From Natronomonas salsuginis (GTDB taxonomy: Archaea > Halobacteriota > Halobacteria > Halobacteriales > Haloarculaceae), in the NCBI RefSeq assembly GCF_005239135.1, contig NZ_QKNX01000005.1, forward strand, positions 124,001 through 188,000: a stretch of DNA of 64,000 bases. The letters run 5' to 3'. This document shows positions 25,982-35,356 of the stretch, one piece after another. The translations under genes were made by a program, and so were the position numbers. The notes beneath the pieces are model-generated. The model saw nothing but the letters and a program-made list of their open reading frames with translations, had not been told where the DNA came from and searched no databases. How positions within the stretch are numbered: position 1 is the stretch's first letter; the number at the start of each line of letters is the position of its first letter.

Positions 25982-26179
25982 ATGAGCCAGACCATCACCG
26001 TCGAAGGGATGAGTTGTGGGCACTGTGAACAGACTGTCGAAGATGCGCTTCAGGAGGTTAGCGGCGTAACTGATGCGAGCGCCGATCACGAGTCCGGACA
26101 GGCGGACGTTGACGGCGACGCTGATGTCACGGCACTCGTCCAGGCCATCGAAGACGCTGGATATACGGCACACGCCTGA
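25982..26179 (+). CDS. copZ: CopZ-like copper chaperone (HMA domain)
   Basis: 65 residues forming one heavy-metal domain: SQTITVEGMSCGHCEQTVED with the MxCxxC site (MSCGHC), and the last strand ending AIEDAGYTAHA. It carries Cu(I) to the ATPases. The start is the ATG at 25982; the TTG two codons earlier is less likely. It is transcribed divergently from the TRASH regulator and toward copB. Confidence 0.92.
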   Translation: MSQTITVEGMSCGHCEQTVEDALQEVSGVTDASADHESGQADVDGDADVTALVQAIEDAGYTAHA

Positions 26180-26300
26180 GAACCACCGAATCGTCGTCAC
26201 CGGAGGCCCAGCCGCTCCTTTCGACTCCGGGTCCTCTTGACCTCCTTCGCGATGTCGGGGGCAGGACTAAATCATGGGGGACGGCATCAATATTCAATAA

Positions 26301-28655
26301 ATGGACAACGATCCAAATCGCGAGAAGTCCGATACATCCGCATCGGATTCTCAGACATCACCCCAGACCGACGGTCCCGTCTACTGCTGCCGAGTCTGCC
26401 AGTTACACGCAGACGAAGAAGCGCGTCCAACGGCTCAAGCGACGTCCGAGCAGCACTCACATTCCCCGGGACACGAGGCTCACCCGACAGGGGACGGTGC
26501 TCGTACCGAGTCCGACTCCACGGAGGAACACGCACAGCACGATCCCGACGCCGAACACGGTCACCATCACGCCGATGCTGAATCGCCACCTTCTGCAGAG
26601 ACAGAGCCCACTCACGACGGGCACGATCACGGTGCAGGCGTCGACGAGGACGGACACGAAGATCACAGCGATCACACGGATCACTCAGGCCACGAGGCGA
26701 TGTTTCGGCGGCGGTTCTGGGTGTCGCTCGTCCTCTCGATTCCGGTCATCGTCTTCAGCGAATTCATTCAGGACGTCTTTGGGTACACTGCGCCGTCGTT
26801 CCCCGGCAGCGTCTGGATTACGCCGGTCCTCGCGGTGATCGTCTTCGCGTACGGTGGCGTGCCGTTCCTCTCGATGGCACGCACCGAACTGAAGACCCGC
26901 GAGCCAGGGATGATGATGCTCATCTCGCTAGCCATCTCGGTCGCGTTCGTCTACTCGGTTGCGAGCCTCTTCCTCCCGGGAACGACGCCCTTTTTCTGGG
27001 AACTCGTCACGCTGATTGACATCATGCTCCTCGGGCACTGGATCGAGATGCGGTCGGTCCGGGCGGCCTCGGGGGCGCTGGACGAACTAGCGAAGCTCAT
27101 GCCCGATACTGCCGAGCGTATCACCGAGAGTGGGGATACCGAGGAAGTACCCGTTTCCAAACTCGGCGAGGACGATGTCGTGCTCGTCCGTCCCGGTGCT
27201 TCGGTTCCCGCCGACGGCGAAGTCGTTGAGGGCGAATCATCAGTCGACGAATCGATGATTACGGGCGAATCCAGGCCGGTGGGCAAGGAACCTGGATCAG
27301 AAGTGGTCGCCGGGACGGTCAACCAGGACGGGAGCCTCCGCATCAAGATCACGAAGACGGGCGAGGAGACGACGTTAGCGGGCATCATGCGGCTCGTTGA
27401 TGAAGCCCAGAAATCGAAATCTCGAACCCAGTTGCTCGCCGACAAGGCAGCTGGCTGGCTATTCTACGTGGCACTCGGCGTCGCGGCGATTACGGCCGTC
27501 GCGTGGGTCGTCGCCACCGGGTACAACATCACCGTCCTCGAGCGTGTCGTGACGGTCCTGGTCATCGCGTGTCCCCACGCACTCGGCCTGGCCGTCCCGC
27601 TCGTGGTAGCGATCAACACCTCAACCGCTGCCAAGAACGGGATGCTCATCCGCGACCGCATTGCCATGGAGGAATCCCGTAATCTGGACACGGTGATGTT
27701 CGACAAGACCGGGACACTCACGAAGGGCGAACAGGGCGTCGTCGGTGTCGAGACGGCAAGTGACTGGAGTGAAGAGAGAGCGTTCGAAGTCGCCGCTGGT
27801 GTCGAGGGTGACTCCGAGCACATGATCGCGCGTGCCATCCGGGACGCCGCCCAGGAACGGGACATCCAGCGAGCGAGCGTTTCGAACTTCGAGAATTTCC
27901 GCGGTCTCGGCGTCAGAGCCACTGTGGACGGCGAGACGGTTCATATCGGTGGACCGAACCTGATTGAGAAATTCGGTATCGAACGATCTGACGACATCGC
28001 TGCCTTCGCGGAGGAAGCTGGCTCGAACGCAGAGACGGTTATCTACCTGGTTCACGACGAATCCGAAGTTGTCGCAGCATTCGCGCTGGCGGACGTTATT
28101 CGGGAAGAAAGCAGGCAGGCCATCGAGGCACTACATGCGATGGACATCGAGGTGGCGATGCTGACCGGTGACTCCGAGGACGTCGCACGGGCTGTCTCGG
28201 AGGAACTCGGCATCGACCAGTACTTCGCGGAGGTCCTCCCCGAGGAGAAGGACACGAAGGTCGAACAACTCCAATCAGAGGGGAAGCTGGTCGCGATGGT
28301 CGGCGACGGCGTCAACGACGCCCCCGCGCTCACCCGCGCCGACGTCGGCATCGCCATCGGTTCCGGAACGGACGTCGCCATCGAGTCGGGCGACATCATC
28401 CTCGTCGACAACAACCCCCTGGATGTCGTCCGCCTCATCAGGCTGTCGAAGGCGAGCTACCGGAAGATGCAGGAGAACCTCGTCTGGGCGACCGGATACA
28501 ACGTATTCGCGCTCCCGCTGGCAGCGGGGATACTTGCGCCCATCGGCATCCTCCTTTCACCGGCGATCGGCGCCGTGTTCATGTCGCTGTCGACGATCAT
28601 CGTCGCGATTAATGCGCGCAGACTGCGGAATATCAATCTCTCGGTGGCTGCGTAA
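26301..28655 (+). CDS. copB: Metal-transporting P-type ATPase, CopB type (CPH), His-rich N-terminus
   Basis: 784 residues. The first 135 or so are hydrophilic, with a Cys pair ([10 protein letters not shown]) and many His clusters ([27 protein letters not shown]). The core has TGES ([12 protein letters not shown]), ACPHALGLA at about 424, DKTGT at about 468 and [12 protein letters not shown] at about 667. CPH-type ATPases with His-rich tails export Cu(II), Cu(I) or Ag(I). It starts a probable four-gene operon: the next gene follows after 15 bases and the others overlap. Confidence 0.93.
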   Translation: MDNDPNREKSDTSASDSQTSPQTDGPVYCCRVCQLHADEEARPTAQATSEQHSHSPGHEAHPTGDGARTESDSTEEHAQHDPDAEHGHHHADAESPPSAETEPTHDGHDHGAGVDEDGHEDHSDHTDHSGHEAMFRRRFWVSLVLSIPVIVFSEFIQDVFGYTAPSFPGSVWITPVLAVIVFAYGGVPFLSMARTELKTREPGMMMLISLAISVAFVYSVASLFLPGTTPFFWELVTLIDIMLLGHWIEMRSVRAASGALDELAKLMPDTAERITESGDTEEVPVSKLGEDDVVLVRPGASVPADGEVVEGESSVDESMITGESRPVGKEPGSEVVAGTVNQDGSLRIKITKTGEETTLAGIMRLVDEAQKSKSRTQLLADKAAGWLFYVALGVAAITAVAWVVATGYNITVLERVVTVLVIACPHALGLAVPLVVAINTSTAAKNGMLIRDRIAMEESRNLDTVMFDKTGTLTKGEQGVVGVETASDWSEERAFEVAAGVEGDSEHMIARAIRDAAQERDIQRASVSNFENFRGLGVRATVDGETVHIGGPNLIEKFGIERSDDIAAFAEEAGSNAETVIYLVHDESEVVAAFALADVIREESRQAIEALHAMDIEVAMLTGDSEDVARAVSEELGIDQYFAEVLPEEKDTKVEQLQSEGKLVAMVGDGVNDAPALTRADVGIAIGSGTDVAIESGDIILVDNNPLDVVRLIRLSKASYRKMQENLVWATGYNVFALPLAAGILAPIGILLSPAIGAVFMSLSTIIVAINARRLRNINLSVAA

Positions 28656-28670
28656 TCCACTATCATAGCC

Positions 28671-29288
28671 ATGCCCGTCATCACGACATCGCTGTTCGGT
28701 CTAGGACTCCTGTCTGGAGGGATACTTCTCGGTGGAGTTCTCGTGAGCATCTGGAGCCAGTCTCACCGGTTCTGGCCCCACGGCACCCGCAACTGGACGT
28801 TCTGGCTCAGCTGGACTGCCTGGGTCGTCTACGTCGGCAGTCTGTTCGGAGTTGCGTATCTCGACTTGTGGAGATGGTACCGGCCGTCGATACTGATTCA
28901 GATGATCAGTTTCCTGTTGCTCTTGGTCGGTGCCGCCGTCTCGCTCTGGGCTGTGTGGCGGCTCGGATTCCACGAGAGTGCCGGTCTCGAAGGGCAGTTG
29001 AACACCGATGGACCGTATCAGTATTCCCGGAATCCACAGTACGTCAGCTACATCGCGATGCTCGTCGGCGGAGCGGTTCTCGCCGGGTCCTGGATGACGG
29101 CGGTACTCGCCCTGCTTGGAATCGTCTGGTTCCTGCTGGCACCACTCGCGGAGGAACCGTGGCTCCGAGAACAGTACGGAGAGGTATACGAAACGTACCG
29201 CGAGTCAGTTCCCAGATTCATCGGTCGGCCGAACCAGCGACAAAAACCACAGGAACGCACCAACACCTCACGGAGAGATGATCCATGA
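28671..29288 (+). CDS. Isoprenylcysteine/phospholipid methyltransferase-like membrane protein
   Basis: 205 residues with five helices. The family signature is at the C-terminal half: GPYQYSRNPQYVSYIAML, and EEPWLREQYGEVYETYRES near the end. ICMT-type enzymes methylate prenyl cysteines, isoprenoid quinone precursors or lipids using SAM. The N-terminal part has extra helices. It lies 15 bases after copB and overlaps the next gene by four bases (ATGA at 29285). Confidence 0.85.
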   Translation: MPVITTSLFGLGLLSGGILLGGVLVSIWSQSHRFWPHGTRNWTFWLSWTAWVVYVGSLFGVAYLDLWRWYRPSILIQMISFLLLLVGAAVSLWAVWRLGFHESAGLEGQLNTDGPYQYSRNPQYVSYIAMLVGGAVLAGSWMTAVLALLGIVWFLLAPLAEEPWLREQYGEVYETYRESVPRFIGRPNQRQKPQERTNTSRRDDP

Positions 29289-30427
29289 CTGGCGACAGTC
29301 ACCAGTCGCTCGAAGTGGGGGACCGCGTGGTCCCTTCAGGCAGGAAGGTTCAGTTCCGGTACGCCGTTGGAACGACATTTAACGACGATCCGATTGAGAT
29401 TCCGGTCACGGTCATCAACGGCACACGATCTGGACCCACAGGCTTTCTGACTGCAGCAGTTCACGGCGACGAACTCAACGGCATCAAAATAATCCAGGAG
29501 GTCGCGGGCCACTACGCTCCCGAGGACATTCACGGAGCGCTCGTCTGCCTGCACGTGTTGAACGTACCAGGCTTTCTCGCCCAGCAGCGCTATATCCCCA
29601 TCTACGACGAAGATCTCAATCGCTCGTTCCCCGGCAACTCACGGAGTACGACCACAAAACGACTCGCCAACGCCATCTGCGAGGAATTCGTTTCGAAGTG
29701 TGACTTCGGTCTCGACTTCCACACATCGACGCGCAACCGAACGACAATGTACCACGTCCGCGCCGACATGAACGACCCCGCTGTCGAACGACTGGCCCGG
29801 GCGTTCGGGACGAGCGTGATTCTCGACGGCGAGGGTTCACAAGGGACGCTCCGACGCGTAGCCTGCGAGGACGGGATCCCCACCGTCACCGTCGAGATGG
29901 GACGAGCACACCGCTTCCAAACGACACACCTCGACCGGGCGCTCCACTGCGTCGCGAGCGTCCTCGCCGAACACGAGGTGCTTCCGGATCACCCCGTCTC
30001 CTGGCCCGGCTGGACACGCGTCATCGCCCGTGATGGTGAGAAGTCGTGGCTCCGCGCCGACACTGGTGGGCTCGTCGAGATGAAGTGGGGCCCACACTCC
30101 CTCGTTGAAGATGGCGAACCGCTGTTCACGATTTCTGATCACTTCAAAGACGAAGTCGAAGTCGTTCGTGCGCCGTCGACTGGCCTCGTCGTGGGGGTCC
30201 TTGAAAATGCAGTCGCATATCCGGGCCACCCGCTGTGTCACTTCGTGAGCGTCGACGAGACGACCGCTGACATCATACGAGACGACATCGAGCGGGGCGT
30301 TTTCGATGTCTACCGTGAAGGCGGTTTCCAGTGGCCCGAGTCGCAGTGGTACGCAACACATGGACATGGCACTAAGTCAAAACATGCAAGAAATATCTCA
30401 GAAACTGAACGGGAGGAAAACAGATGA
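29285..30427 (+). CDS. Succinylglutamate desuccinylase/aspartoacylase family zinc hydrolase
   Basis: 380 residues with the M14-like zinc site: AVHGDELNG (His and Glu ligands), DLNRSFPGN (substrate-binding Arg) and LDFHTSTRNR (third ligand His), and the catalytic Glu in VTVEMGRAHR. Family members remove acyl groups from amino acids or related amides. The C-terminal domain is of the lipoyl-like type seen in this family (GLVEMKWGPHSLVEDGEPLF). It overlaps its neighbours on both sides by four bases, so it shares the copB transcript. The substrate is unknown. Confidence 0.88.
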   Translation: MTGDSHQSLEVGDRVVPSGRKVQFRYAVGTTFNDDPIEIPVTVINGTRSGPTGFLTAAVHGDELNGIKIIQEVAGHYAPEDIHGALVCLHVLNVPGFLAQQRYIPIYDEDLNRSFPGNSRSTTTKRLANAICEEFVSKCDFGLDFHTSTRNRTTMYHVRADMNDPAVERLARAFGTSVILDGEGSQGTLRRVACEDGIPTVTVEMGRAHRFQTTHLDRALHCVASVLAEHEVLPDHPVSWPGWTRVIARDGEKSWLRADTGGLVEMKWGPHSLVEDGEPLFTISDHFKDEVEVVRAPSTGLVVGVLENAVAYPGHPLCHFVSVDETTADIIRDDIERGVFDVYREGGFQWPESQWYATHGHGTKSKHARNISETEREENR

Positions 30428-31086
30428 CTGACCCGTCTCATCCGATGTTCGCACGACTGTACGATCCGGTGATGAAACCAGCGGAGCGAATCGTACTTGC
30501 CGACCATCGACGCTACCTCGTGGACGACTTGTCCGGGCATGTTCTGGATCTCGGGACGGGGACGGGCGCGATGTTTCCGTACTTCGCAGAAGCCGCTACT
30601 GGTGGTGACGATCTCACGCTGTTCGCGATTGAGCCAGACCCCCACATGCGCCGGCAAGCAATCGAACGAGCACGCGAACTGGGACTCGATATCGAGATAG
30701 AGAGTGCCGGGGCGGAAACACTCCCGTTCGCGGACGACTCGTTCGATGTCGTCATCGCATCACTCGTGTTCTGCACCATCCCCGATTTCGATACTGCGCT
30801 CTCCGAGGTTGCACGGGTACTGAAGCCGGGCGGCGAGTTCCGGTTCCTCGAACACGTCCGCGGAGAGGGTGCTATCGGTGTCGCACACGACGTACTCGCT
30901 CCAGCGTGGCATACCGTCGCTGGCGGTTGTCACCTGAATCGCAACACCCACGAGATATTCCGGGACGACGAGCGATTCGAACTCGTCGATTACACGCGAC
31001 TGGAGAACATCCCGCAGGTCGTTCCAATCGTCCGTGGAACGCTCAAACGCCGACGCGGAGGCTCGATTCTTTCTCGGTTCGTGTGA
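30424..31086 (+). CDS. Class I SAM-dependent methyltransferase
   Basis: 220 residues with the Rossmann methyltransferase motifs: VLDLGTGTGAMFPYFAEA (motif I), LFAIEPDPHMRRQA (motif II), LPFADDSFDVVIASLVFCTI (motif IV) and RVLKPGGEFRFLEHVRG (motif V/VI). It resembles UbiE/phospholipid N-methyltransferase-type enzymes. It is last in the copB operon, coupled by a four-base overlap. Confidence 0.88.
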   Translation: MTDPSHPMFARLYDPVMKPAERIVLADHRRYLVDDLSGHVLDLGTGTGAMFPYFAEAATGGDDLTLFAIEPDPHMRRQAIERARELGLDIEIESAGAETLPFADDSFDVVIASLVFCTIPDFDTALSEVARVLKPGGEFRFLEHVRGEGAIGVAHDVLAPAWHTVAGGCHLNRNTHEIFRDDERFELVDYTRLENIPQVVPIVRGTLKRRRGGSILSRFV

Positions 31087-31096
31087 GGAGCGAAGG

Positions 31097-31969
31097 TCAC
31101 CTCTTCGCAACAAGGATGACGTGCTGGAGGAACGGCAACGCGTGGTGCGCATTTCTCACCTGCTTGGTAATCGCCGATGGATCGAGATCATACGCTCGTA
31201 ACAGTCGCTCCAAGAGAGGCCGGATCGGGCTCCTGAGAAGTTGGAGGTACAGCGTCGTCCATTTCCGGAATCGTCCAACACTGTGTCGCGTGATATCTTC
31301 GACCGTTTTAACCTCAAAACTCGCATTGTCGAGAGCGGATTTGTATCCCTCGACAGTACCTAACGACGGCATATCCCACGCGTCTGCGAACGAGTCGACA
31401 AACACTTGTTCCTTCTCGCCCACGTCGGACTGCATCACGAGATCGGAAAGCACGAGGACCCCCTCAGGTTCGAGGACATCTGCGATCGCGGCGAAGACGC
31501 TTTTCCGGTCGGGGAGATACACGAGCGCATCGATGGCTGTACACGCGGTAAACGATGCCTCCGTGAACGGAAGTTGCGTCGCATCGCCGACGACGAATCC
31601 GGCCTCGACGTGCTCCTCACGTGCGTTCTCGGTTGCCCGCTCGATGTTGTACGGAACGAGGTCTAGTCCAGTGACGCTGAATCCGAATCGATCGGCGAGG
31701 TGGATCGCCGGACCACCCCGTCCACACCCCACATCGAGGAGCCGAATGCCGTCCGTGGCGGGCAGGTACGACGCGACCCTCGATCCGACCTCCCCAACAA
31801 GGCGACGCTGACTCGACCCGACGACATGCGGTTGGTACCACTCCGAGTAGCCGAGATTAAGAAACTCGTCAGTGTCGAGCAGGAGGTCGAACGCCCGCCA
31901 GATGCCGGCCCGATCACCGCGGTAGGAGAACTGGTCGGTGATACGCTTGCGGAGGGGGTTCTTATCCAT
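31097..31969 (-). CDS. Class I SAM-dependent methyltransferase
   Basis: 290 residues from the ATG at 31969 (MDKNPLRKRITDQF); the longer frame to 32041 overlaps the gene upstream. It has an N-terminal helical lid (LGYSEWYQPHVVGSSQRR), motif I LLDVGCGRGGPAIHLADRFG, LDLVPYNIERA and ALVYLPDR. It is of the small-molecule C- or O-methyltransferase type. It is convergent with the methyltransferase at 30424, ten bases apart. Confidence 0.85.
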   Translation of the reverse strand: MDKNPLRKRITDQFSYRGDRAGIWRAFDLLLDTDEFLNLGYSEWYQPHVVGSSQRRLVGEVGSRVASYLPATDGIRLLDVGCGRGGPAIHLADRFGFSVTGLDLVPYNIERATENAREEHVEAGFVVGDATQLPFTEASFTACTAIDALVYLPDRKSVFAAIADVLEPEGVLVLSDLVMQSDVGEKEQVFVDSFADAWDMPSLGTVEGYKSALDNASFEVKTVEDITRHSVGRFRKWTTLYLQLLRSPIRPLLERLLRAYDLDPSAITKQVRNAHHALPFLQHVILVAKR

Positions 31970-31976
31970 AGAAGGC

Positions 31977-32348
31977 CTACTCGAGTCCGGAAACCTCCGA
32001 GTAACAGTACTCGGACTCGTCGCAGTAAGCGAGGTCGGCACACCCGCGGGGGCGCTGGTACTCTATTCCCTTGTGCCGGCGGAGATACGTCACGTATCCG
32101 TCGTCAACGCGGTCGAGAATGTCGTGACAAATCCACTTCTCACCAAACCAGTTGGCAGCCAAATTCCGGTATGGACACAGGAAGATCGTCCGCTCAACTG
32201 AATCGACTTGCGGCGTCTCGACGATCCGGACGCCGACGATTCGGTACGCCACGCGGAGACGCTTGACGACCGATTCCGGTGTATTCGCGCCGACAAAGAG
32301 AACATATGCGATCACATATCCGATGTCGTGGAGGAGTCGTCTAATCAT
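31977..32348 (-). CDS. Cysteine-rich protein of unknown function
   Basis: 123 residues. The first 30 are hydrophobic (DIGYVIAYVLFVGANTPES). The second half has five cysteines (FLCPYRNL, WICHDILD, GCADLAYC, EYCYSE), a possible metal or Fe-S site. No family recognised. It stops seven bases before the methyltransferase start and is likely co-transcribed with it. Confidence 0.65.
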   Translation of the reverse strand: MIRRLLHDIGYVIAYVLFVGANTPESVVKRLRVAYRIVGVRIVETPQVDSVERTIFLCPYRNLAANWFGEKWICHDILDRVDDGYVTYLRRHKGIEYQRPRGCADLAYCDESEYCYSEVSGLE

Positions 32349-32409
32349 CGTTCAGACCGTCGTCCGCCGTCCCAAAGTATCTTGACCAGGTGCTCACTCG
32401 ATCAGGCAC

Positions 32410-32622
32410 CTATATTTCGGCGTACACCTCACCTGTCTTCCCGCCACCGAGTGCGTAGACGGTGAACGAGCCGGACTTCGTCCCGCCCATCCCCGGCGAC
32501 CCGGCCGGCATACCGGGCAACGAGATGCCGTCGATCGCCGGGTTTTCGTTGAGCATTGCCGCGATGACCTCGTCAGGGACGTGTCCTTCGACGACGTACT
32601 CGTCGAGAACGAGGGTGTGATA
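32410..32622 (-). pseudogene. DUF411 (CrdA-like) metal-binding protein, 3' remnant
   Basis: On the minus strand the frame reads HTLVLDEYVVEGHVPDEV, then LPGMPAGSPGMGG and SGSFTVYALGGGKTGEVYAE before a TAG at 32410. This is the C-terminal half of DUF411, a family linked to copper tolerance. The N-terminal half with its CxxC site is missing, and the frame upstream of 32622 is unrelated. About 230 bases further right the IS4-type element begins, so IS activity probably removed the 5' part. Confidence 0.8.
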
Positions 32623-32851
32623 ACTCTGATTCAGAAGCGGTCAACAAACAGTGCCGCCGCTCAGCAAGCAGTAGACACGCAACGACATCTGTCGTTAGTC
32701 CGGCGAGTCGAGACTGTAGTACTTTTGCCACTGTCAAGACTTGGTTCGCGTCCACACGCGGTTCCTATGTCGAGTTCTCGCCATTAATGACGAGTTTGAC
32801 CAACAAATCTACGAGCTGCCAAACGTTGTACAGCACGAACACGGACACGAA

Positions 32852-34760
32852 GGTTTAGTTATAGACCTCAGCAGCTGAATTATAGACTATCCACAAACCC
32901 TTACCAAGCTCCGAAGCGTTGATTTTGTAATCTTTCCCAATACCTCGCATGAGTGGTTCTAGCGGCTCGCATCCTCGTGAGAGTCCACGAATGCGCTATC
33001 TGTGCGAAGCGTATCAGATTGGGATAGCTATCCGAAATAATCTCCCTGAAACTGACCTCGTCACCGCGTTCGAGCGTCTCGATCAATCAATCGATGCCAT
33101 CGAAGACGAGTATCCAGCGTGGCATCCTGCCCCGCTTTCCTTTCGCGCGATGGTGCTCTCGTTCATTTTCATGGAGATCACAGGCGACTCCTACGCAGCC
33201 TTCACACGTCGATTGACGCGACAACCCGAAGTCACCACAATCTTCGGATTCGGCCGTGTTCCTGACGAATCAGCATTCTCGCGGGCGTGGCGGAATCGAT
33301 TCGACAACGCTGTTCAGGAGTACGTGCAGACCGCGGCTCACTTCGTCGTCAAAGAGGTCCACGATTCCGACATCCCTGCACCTGAGGTTCGCCCCAAGGC
33401 AGAAATCGTCGACGAGCCTCCAGTAGAGGAGGACTCAGTGGAGAATGACCATTTCTCACAGGACGAGATCGTCCAGACGACGCGCCTCGCACGCGATCAC
33501 GCCTTCGGCTACTTCGAATCTGGGCGGGCCGACAACGCGTCCTACGAGGACACGCGGTTCTTCGAGTTACAGACCTTCATGGGGATGGTTCGGTGCGGCA
33601 CCGCCCAAGGAGCTGCGCGCTTCCAGTATCGGCGCGGCGCGGAGTACGGACCACACGGTGACACGCACCTTCGTGCTGTCAAGCAGTTCGACTCTGAAAA
33701 TCTCGTAGATGGATTCAATGAGACGACAGATCGCTTGCTCTCAGTTATCGCCTCCGAAGCATCCTTTCGTCGACCAGTAACCGCTGCGATCGACATCACG
33801 ACTATTCCGTACTACGGCGATGTCGAGGAGATGCCGATGGTCAGCGGGACGAAAGATGATGGGGGTCGCGCGTTCAAATTTGCGACGCTTTCGATCATCG
33901 GACAGAACATTCCGCTGATCTTAGCTGTCGAGCCGGTTCGAGAGAGTTCTGAGTGGGATGAGAACTCGTCGAATCAGATTCATCGCACTGTGCGGCGACT
34001 GGTTCGACGAGCGAAAGAACACGTTCCGATCGAGACAGTGCTGTGTGATCGGGAGTTCGATTCGATACGCGTGTTTCAGACGCTCTCAAACCTCGATGTG
34101 AACTACCTCATTCCGAAGCGAGTCTCCAGCTCTGAACGGGATGTACTCGAACAAATGGAGGAAGACGACCAAGAGGTGGCCGTTGAGTCAGCTTCTGTCC
34201 ATGTGGAATCTGGATCGCATCCAATGCGGCTCCTGTACGTGCCGTCGACGAGTGGTGAGGGGACGGCCGTCTTCGCGACGAATCTCCGAGTCGGTCCGGA
34301 GGAAGCCGAGTCGTTCTGTCAGCGCTACAGCCGCCGGTGGCAGATCGAGAGTGAGTACAAATCGATCAAAGGTGACTTTCTCGCCAAGACCTCCTCGAAA
34401 GACTACCGCGTTCGCCTGTTCTACTTCGTGTTCGCGATCCTCTTGTACAATATCTGGCGGCTCACCGATTTCCTGCTGAAAGCAGGTGTCGACGGAGAGA
34501 TGGACTACGCACCCGTGTTGACTGCGGGTGAGTGTGTTGAGCTCGTTGCCTCGTCGTTGATTCCACACGACTAACCCGCTGAGATCTCGCTGGGTCCGCC
34601 GCTCAAGAGTGACAACCGTATTCAGCAGCGCCAAAATCCGCGCAATTTCCTACGCTCGTCCGGTAGATGCGACCAGTAGGGATCCAAATCAGGACTGGTC
34701 GGTGAGAGGAACCACGAATTGATGATAATTCGACCTGAAACTGGCCTATCCTCCGAAACT
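32852..34760 (+). mobile_element. IS4-type insertion sequence
   Basis: The right boundary near 34760 is supported by a second diverged copy: the DNA after both transposase stops stays alignable until GGCCTATCCTCCGAAACT (34743-34760 here, about 49330-49347 there). The left end is tentative; GGTTTAG..TATAGACC near 32852 is a weak inverted match. No target duplication found. Confidence 0.55.
32949..34574 (+). CDS. IS4-superfamily DDE transposase
   Basis: 541 residues, full length by eye. The DDE residues are in AIDITTIPYYG (first Asp), TVLCDREFDSIRVF (second Asp) and YSRRWQIESEYKSIK, which fits the IS4 Y-x2-R-x3-E-x6-K signature. The C-terminal half is closely related to the remnant at 48615. 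The exact ISH group is not assigned. Confidence 0.85.
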   Translation: MSGSSGSHPRESPRMRYLCEAYQIGIAIRNNLPETDLVTAFERLDQSIDAIEDEYPAWHPAPLSFRAMVLSFIFMEITGDSYAAFTRRLTRQPEVTTIFGFGRVPDESAFSRAWRNRFDNAVQEYVQTAAHFVVKEVHDSDIPAPEVRPKAEIVDEPPVEEDSVENDHFSQDEIVQTTRLARDHAFGYFESGRADNASYEDTRFFELQTFMGMVRCGTAQGAARFQYRRGAEYGPHGDTHLRAVKQFDSENLVDGFNETTDRLLSVIASEASFRRPVTAAIDITTIPYYGDVEEMPMVSGTKDDGGRAFKFATLSIIGQNIPLILAVEPVRESSEWDENSSNQIHRTVRRLVRRAKEHVPIETVLCDREFDSIRVFQTLSNLDVNYLIPKRVSSSERDVLEQMEEDDQEVAVESASVHVESGSHPMRLLYVPSTSGEGTAVFATNLRVGPEEAESFCQRYSRRWQIESEYKSIKGDFLAKTSSKDYRVRLFYFVFAILLYNIWRLTDFLLKAGVDGEMDYAPVLTAGECVELVASSLIPHD

Positions 34761-35005
34761 GTGTTGCTAACGGTACAAACGCTTGAAAACCTAGTTATTA
34801 GTCGCTTCAAGCCATAGAAACAGTAATCTTCACTACAGACATTCATTATTTGTGTTTTACTAAACAATTAATTAATAATACCACACGCCAGTTACAACAC
34901 ATAACTATGCAAGTGAACAATACGTATCTATTAAATTGAACAATACATTGTTGTGCAATATATGTCTGACGAACACTCAACATGATTGAAATCGATGAAT
35001 GTCGT
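34761..35005. other. AT-rich gap with two TGAACAATAC repeats before a ParA remnant
   Basis: Between the IS4 end and the ParA remnant. It contains AGTGAACAATACG and TTGAACAATACATTGTTG, i.e. TGAACAATAC twice about 25 bases apart, the second followed by its inverse (AACAATACATTGTT). By position it could be what is left of a centromere or operator for the broken parA. No gene seen. Confidence 0.4.
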
Positions 35006-35304
35006 ATGTTGGCGTACTCAACGTACAGCGAGGCTGGTGGCGTCGGGAAAACCACCACGGCAGCGAACTTGGCCGTCTCGCACGCGCGCGGGTCTAAAAC
35101 CGCTTGTCGTCCCGCTCGTTCCACAGGATGGCGATCTCTCTCGGTTATTTCGCGTCGACGACGAGCGGACAGAGTCTGCCGATAATATCGTTCGTCATAT
35201 GATCCGGCGACCAAAGGGGGACTTCGATGGCCTCATTCGAACTGTCGAGGGGAAGGAGCCGCCGATGAGTAGCGGCTCCGACCTGACGCTGATCAGAGAT
35301 TACT
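35006..35304 (+). pseudogene. ParA-type ATPase remnant, frameshifted and truncated
   Basis: Starts MLAYSTYSEAGGVGKTTTAA (Walker A GGVGKTT) and runs to VSHAR. The frame then shifts: loss of one CG in the CGCGCG run near 35088 moves the rest (AGLKPLVVPLVPQDGDLSRL) to another frame. It continues to about DLTLIRDY, where the IS5-type element is inserted. Beyond the element the frame picks up only a few residues (SMMD), so the gene was already truncated. It is related to the intact ParA at 44790. Confidence 0.8.
35297..35304. repeat. Target-site duplication, left copy (AGATTACT)
   Basis: AGATTACT directly before the left end (GGCTCTGTTGAAATCCT) of the IS5-type element. The same eight bases follow the right end at 37244-37251. 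Confidence 0.9.
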
Positions 35305-35356
35305 GGCTCTGTTGAAATCCTCAGGGAGTTACAGATTCAGCCAGTAGTCTGACCGG

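Noticed and set aside
32774-32790. TTTGACCAACAAA as a fifth copy of the paired repeat
   Set aside because: Only one arm with a mismatch; no TGTTGGTTAA arm at the right distance.
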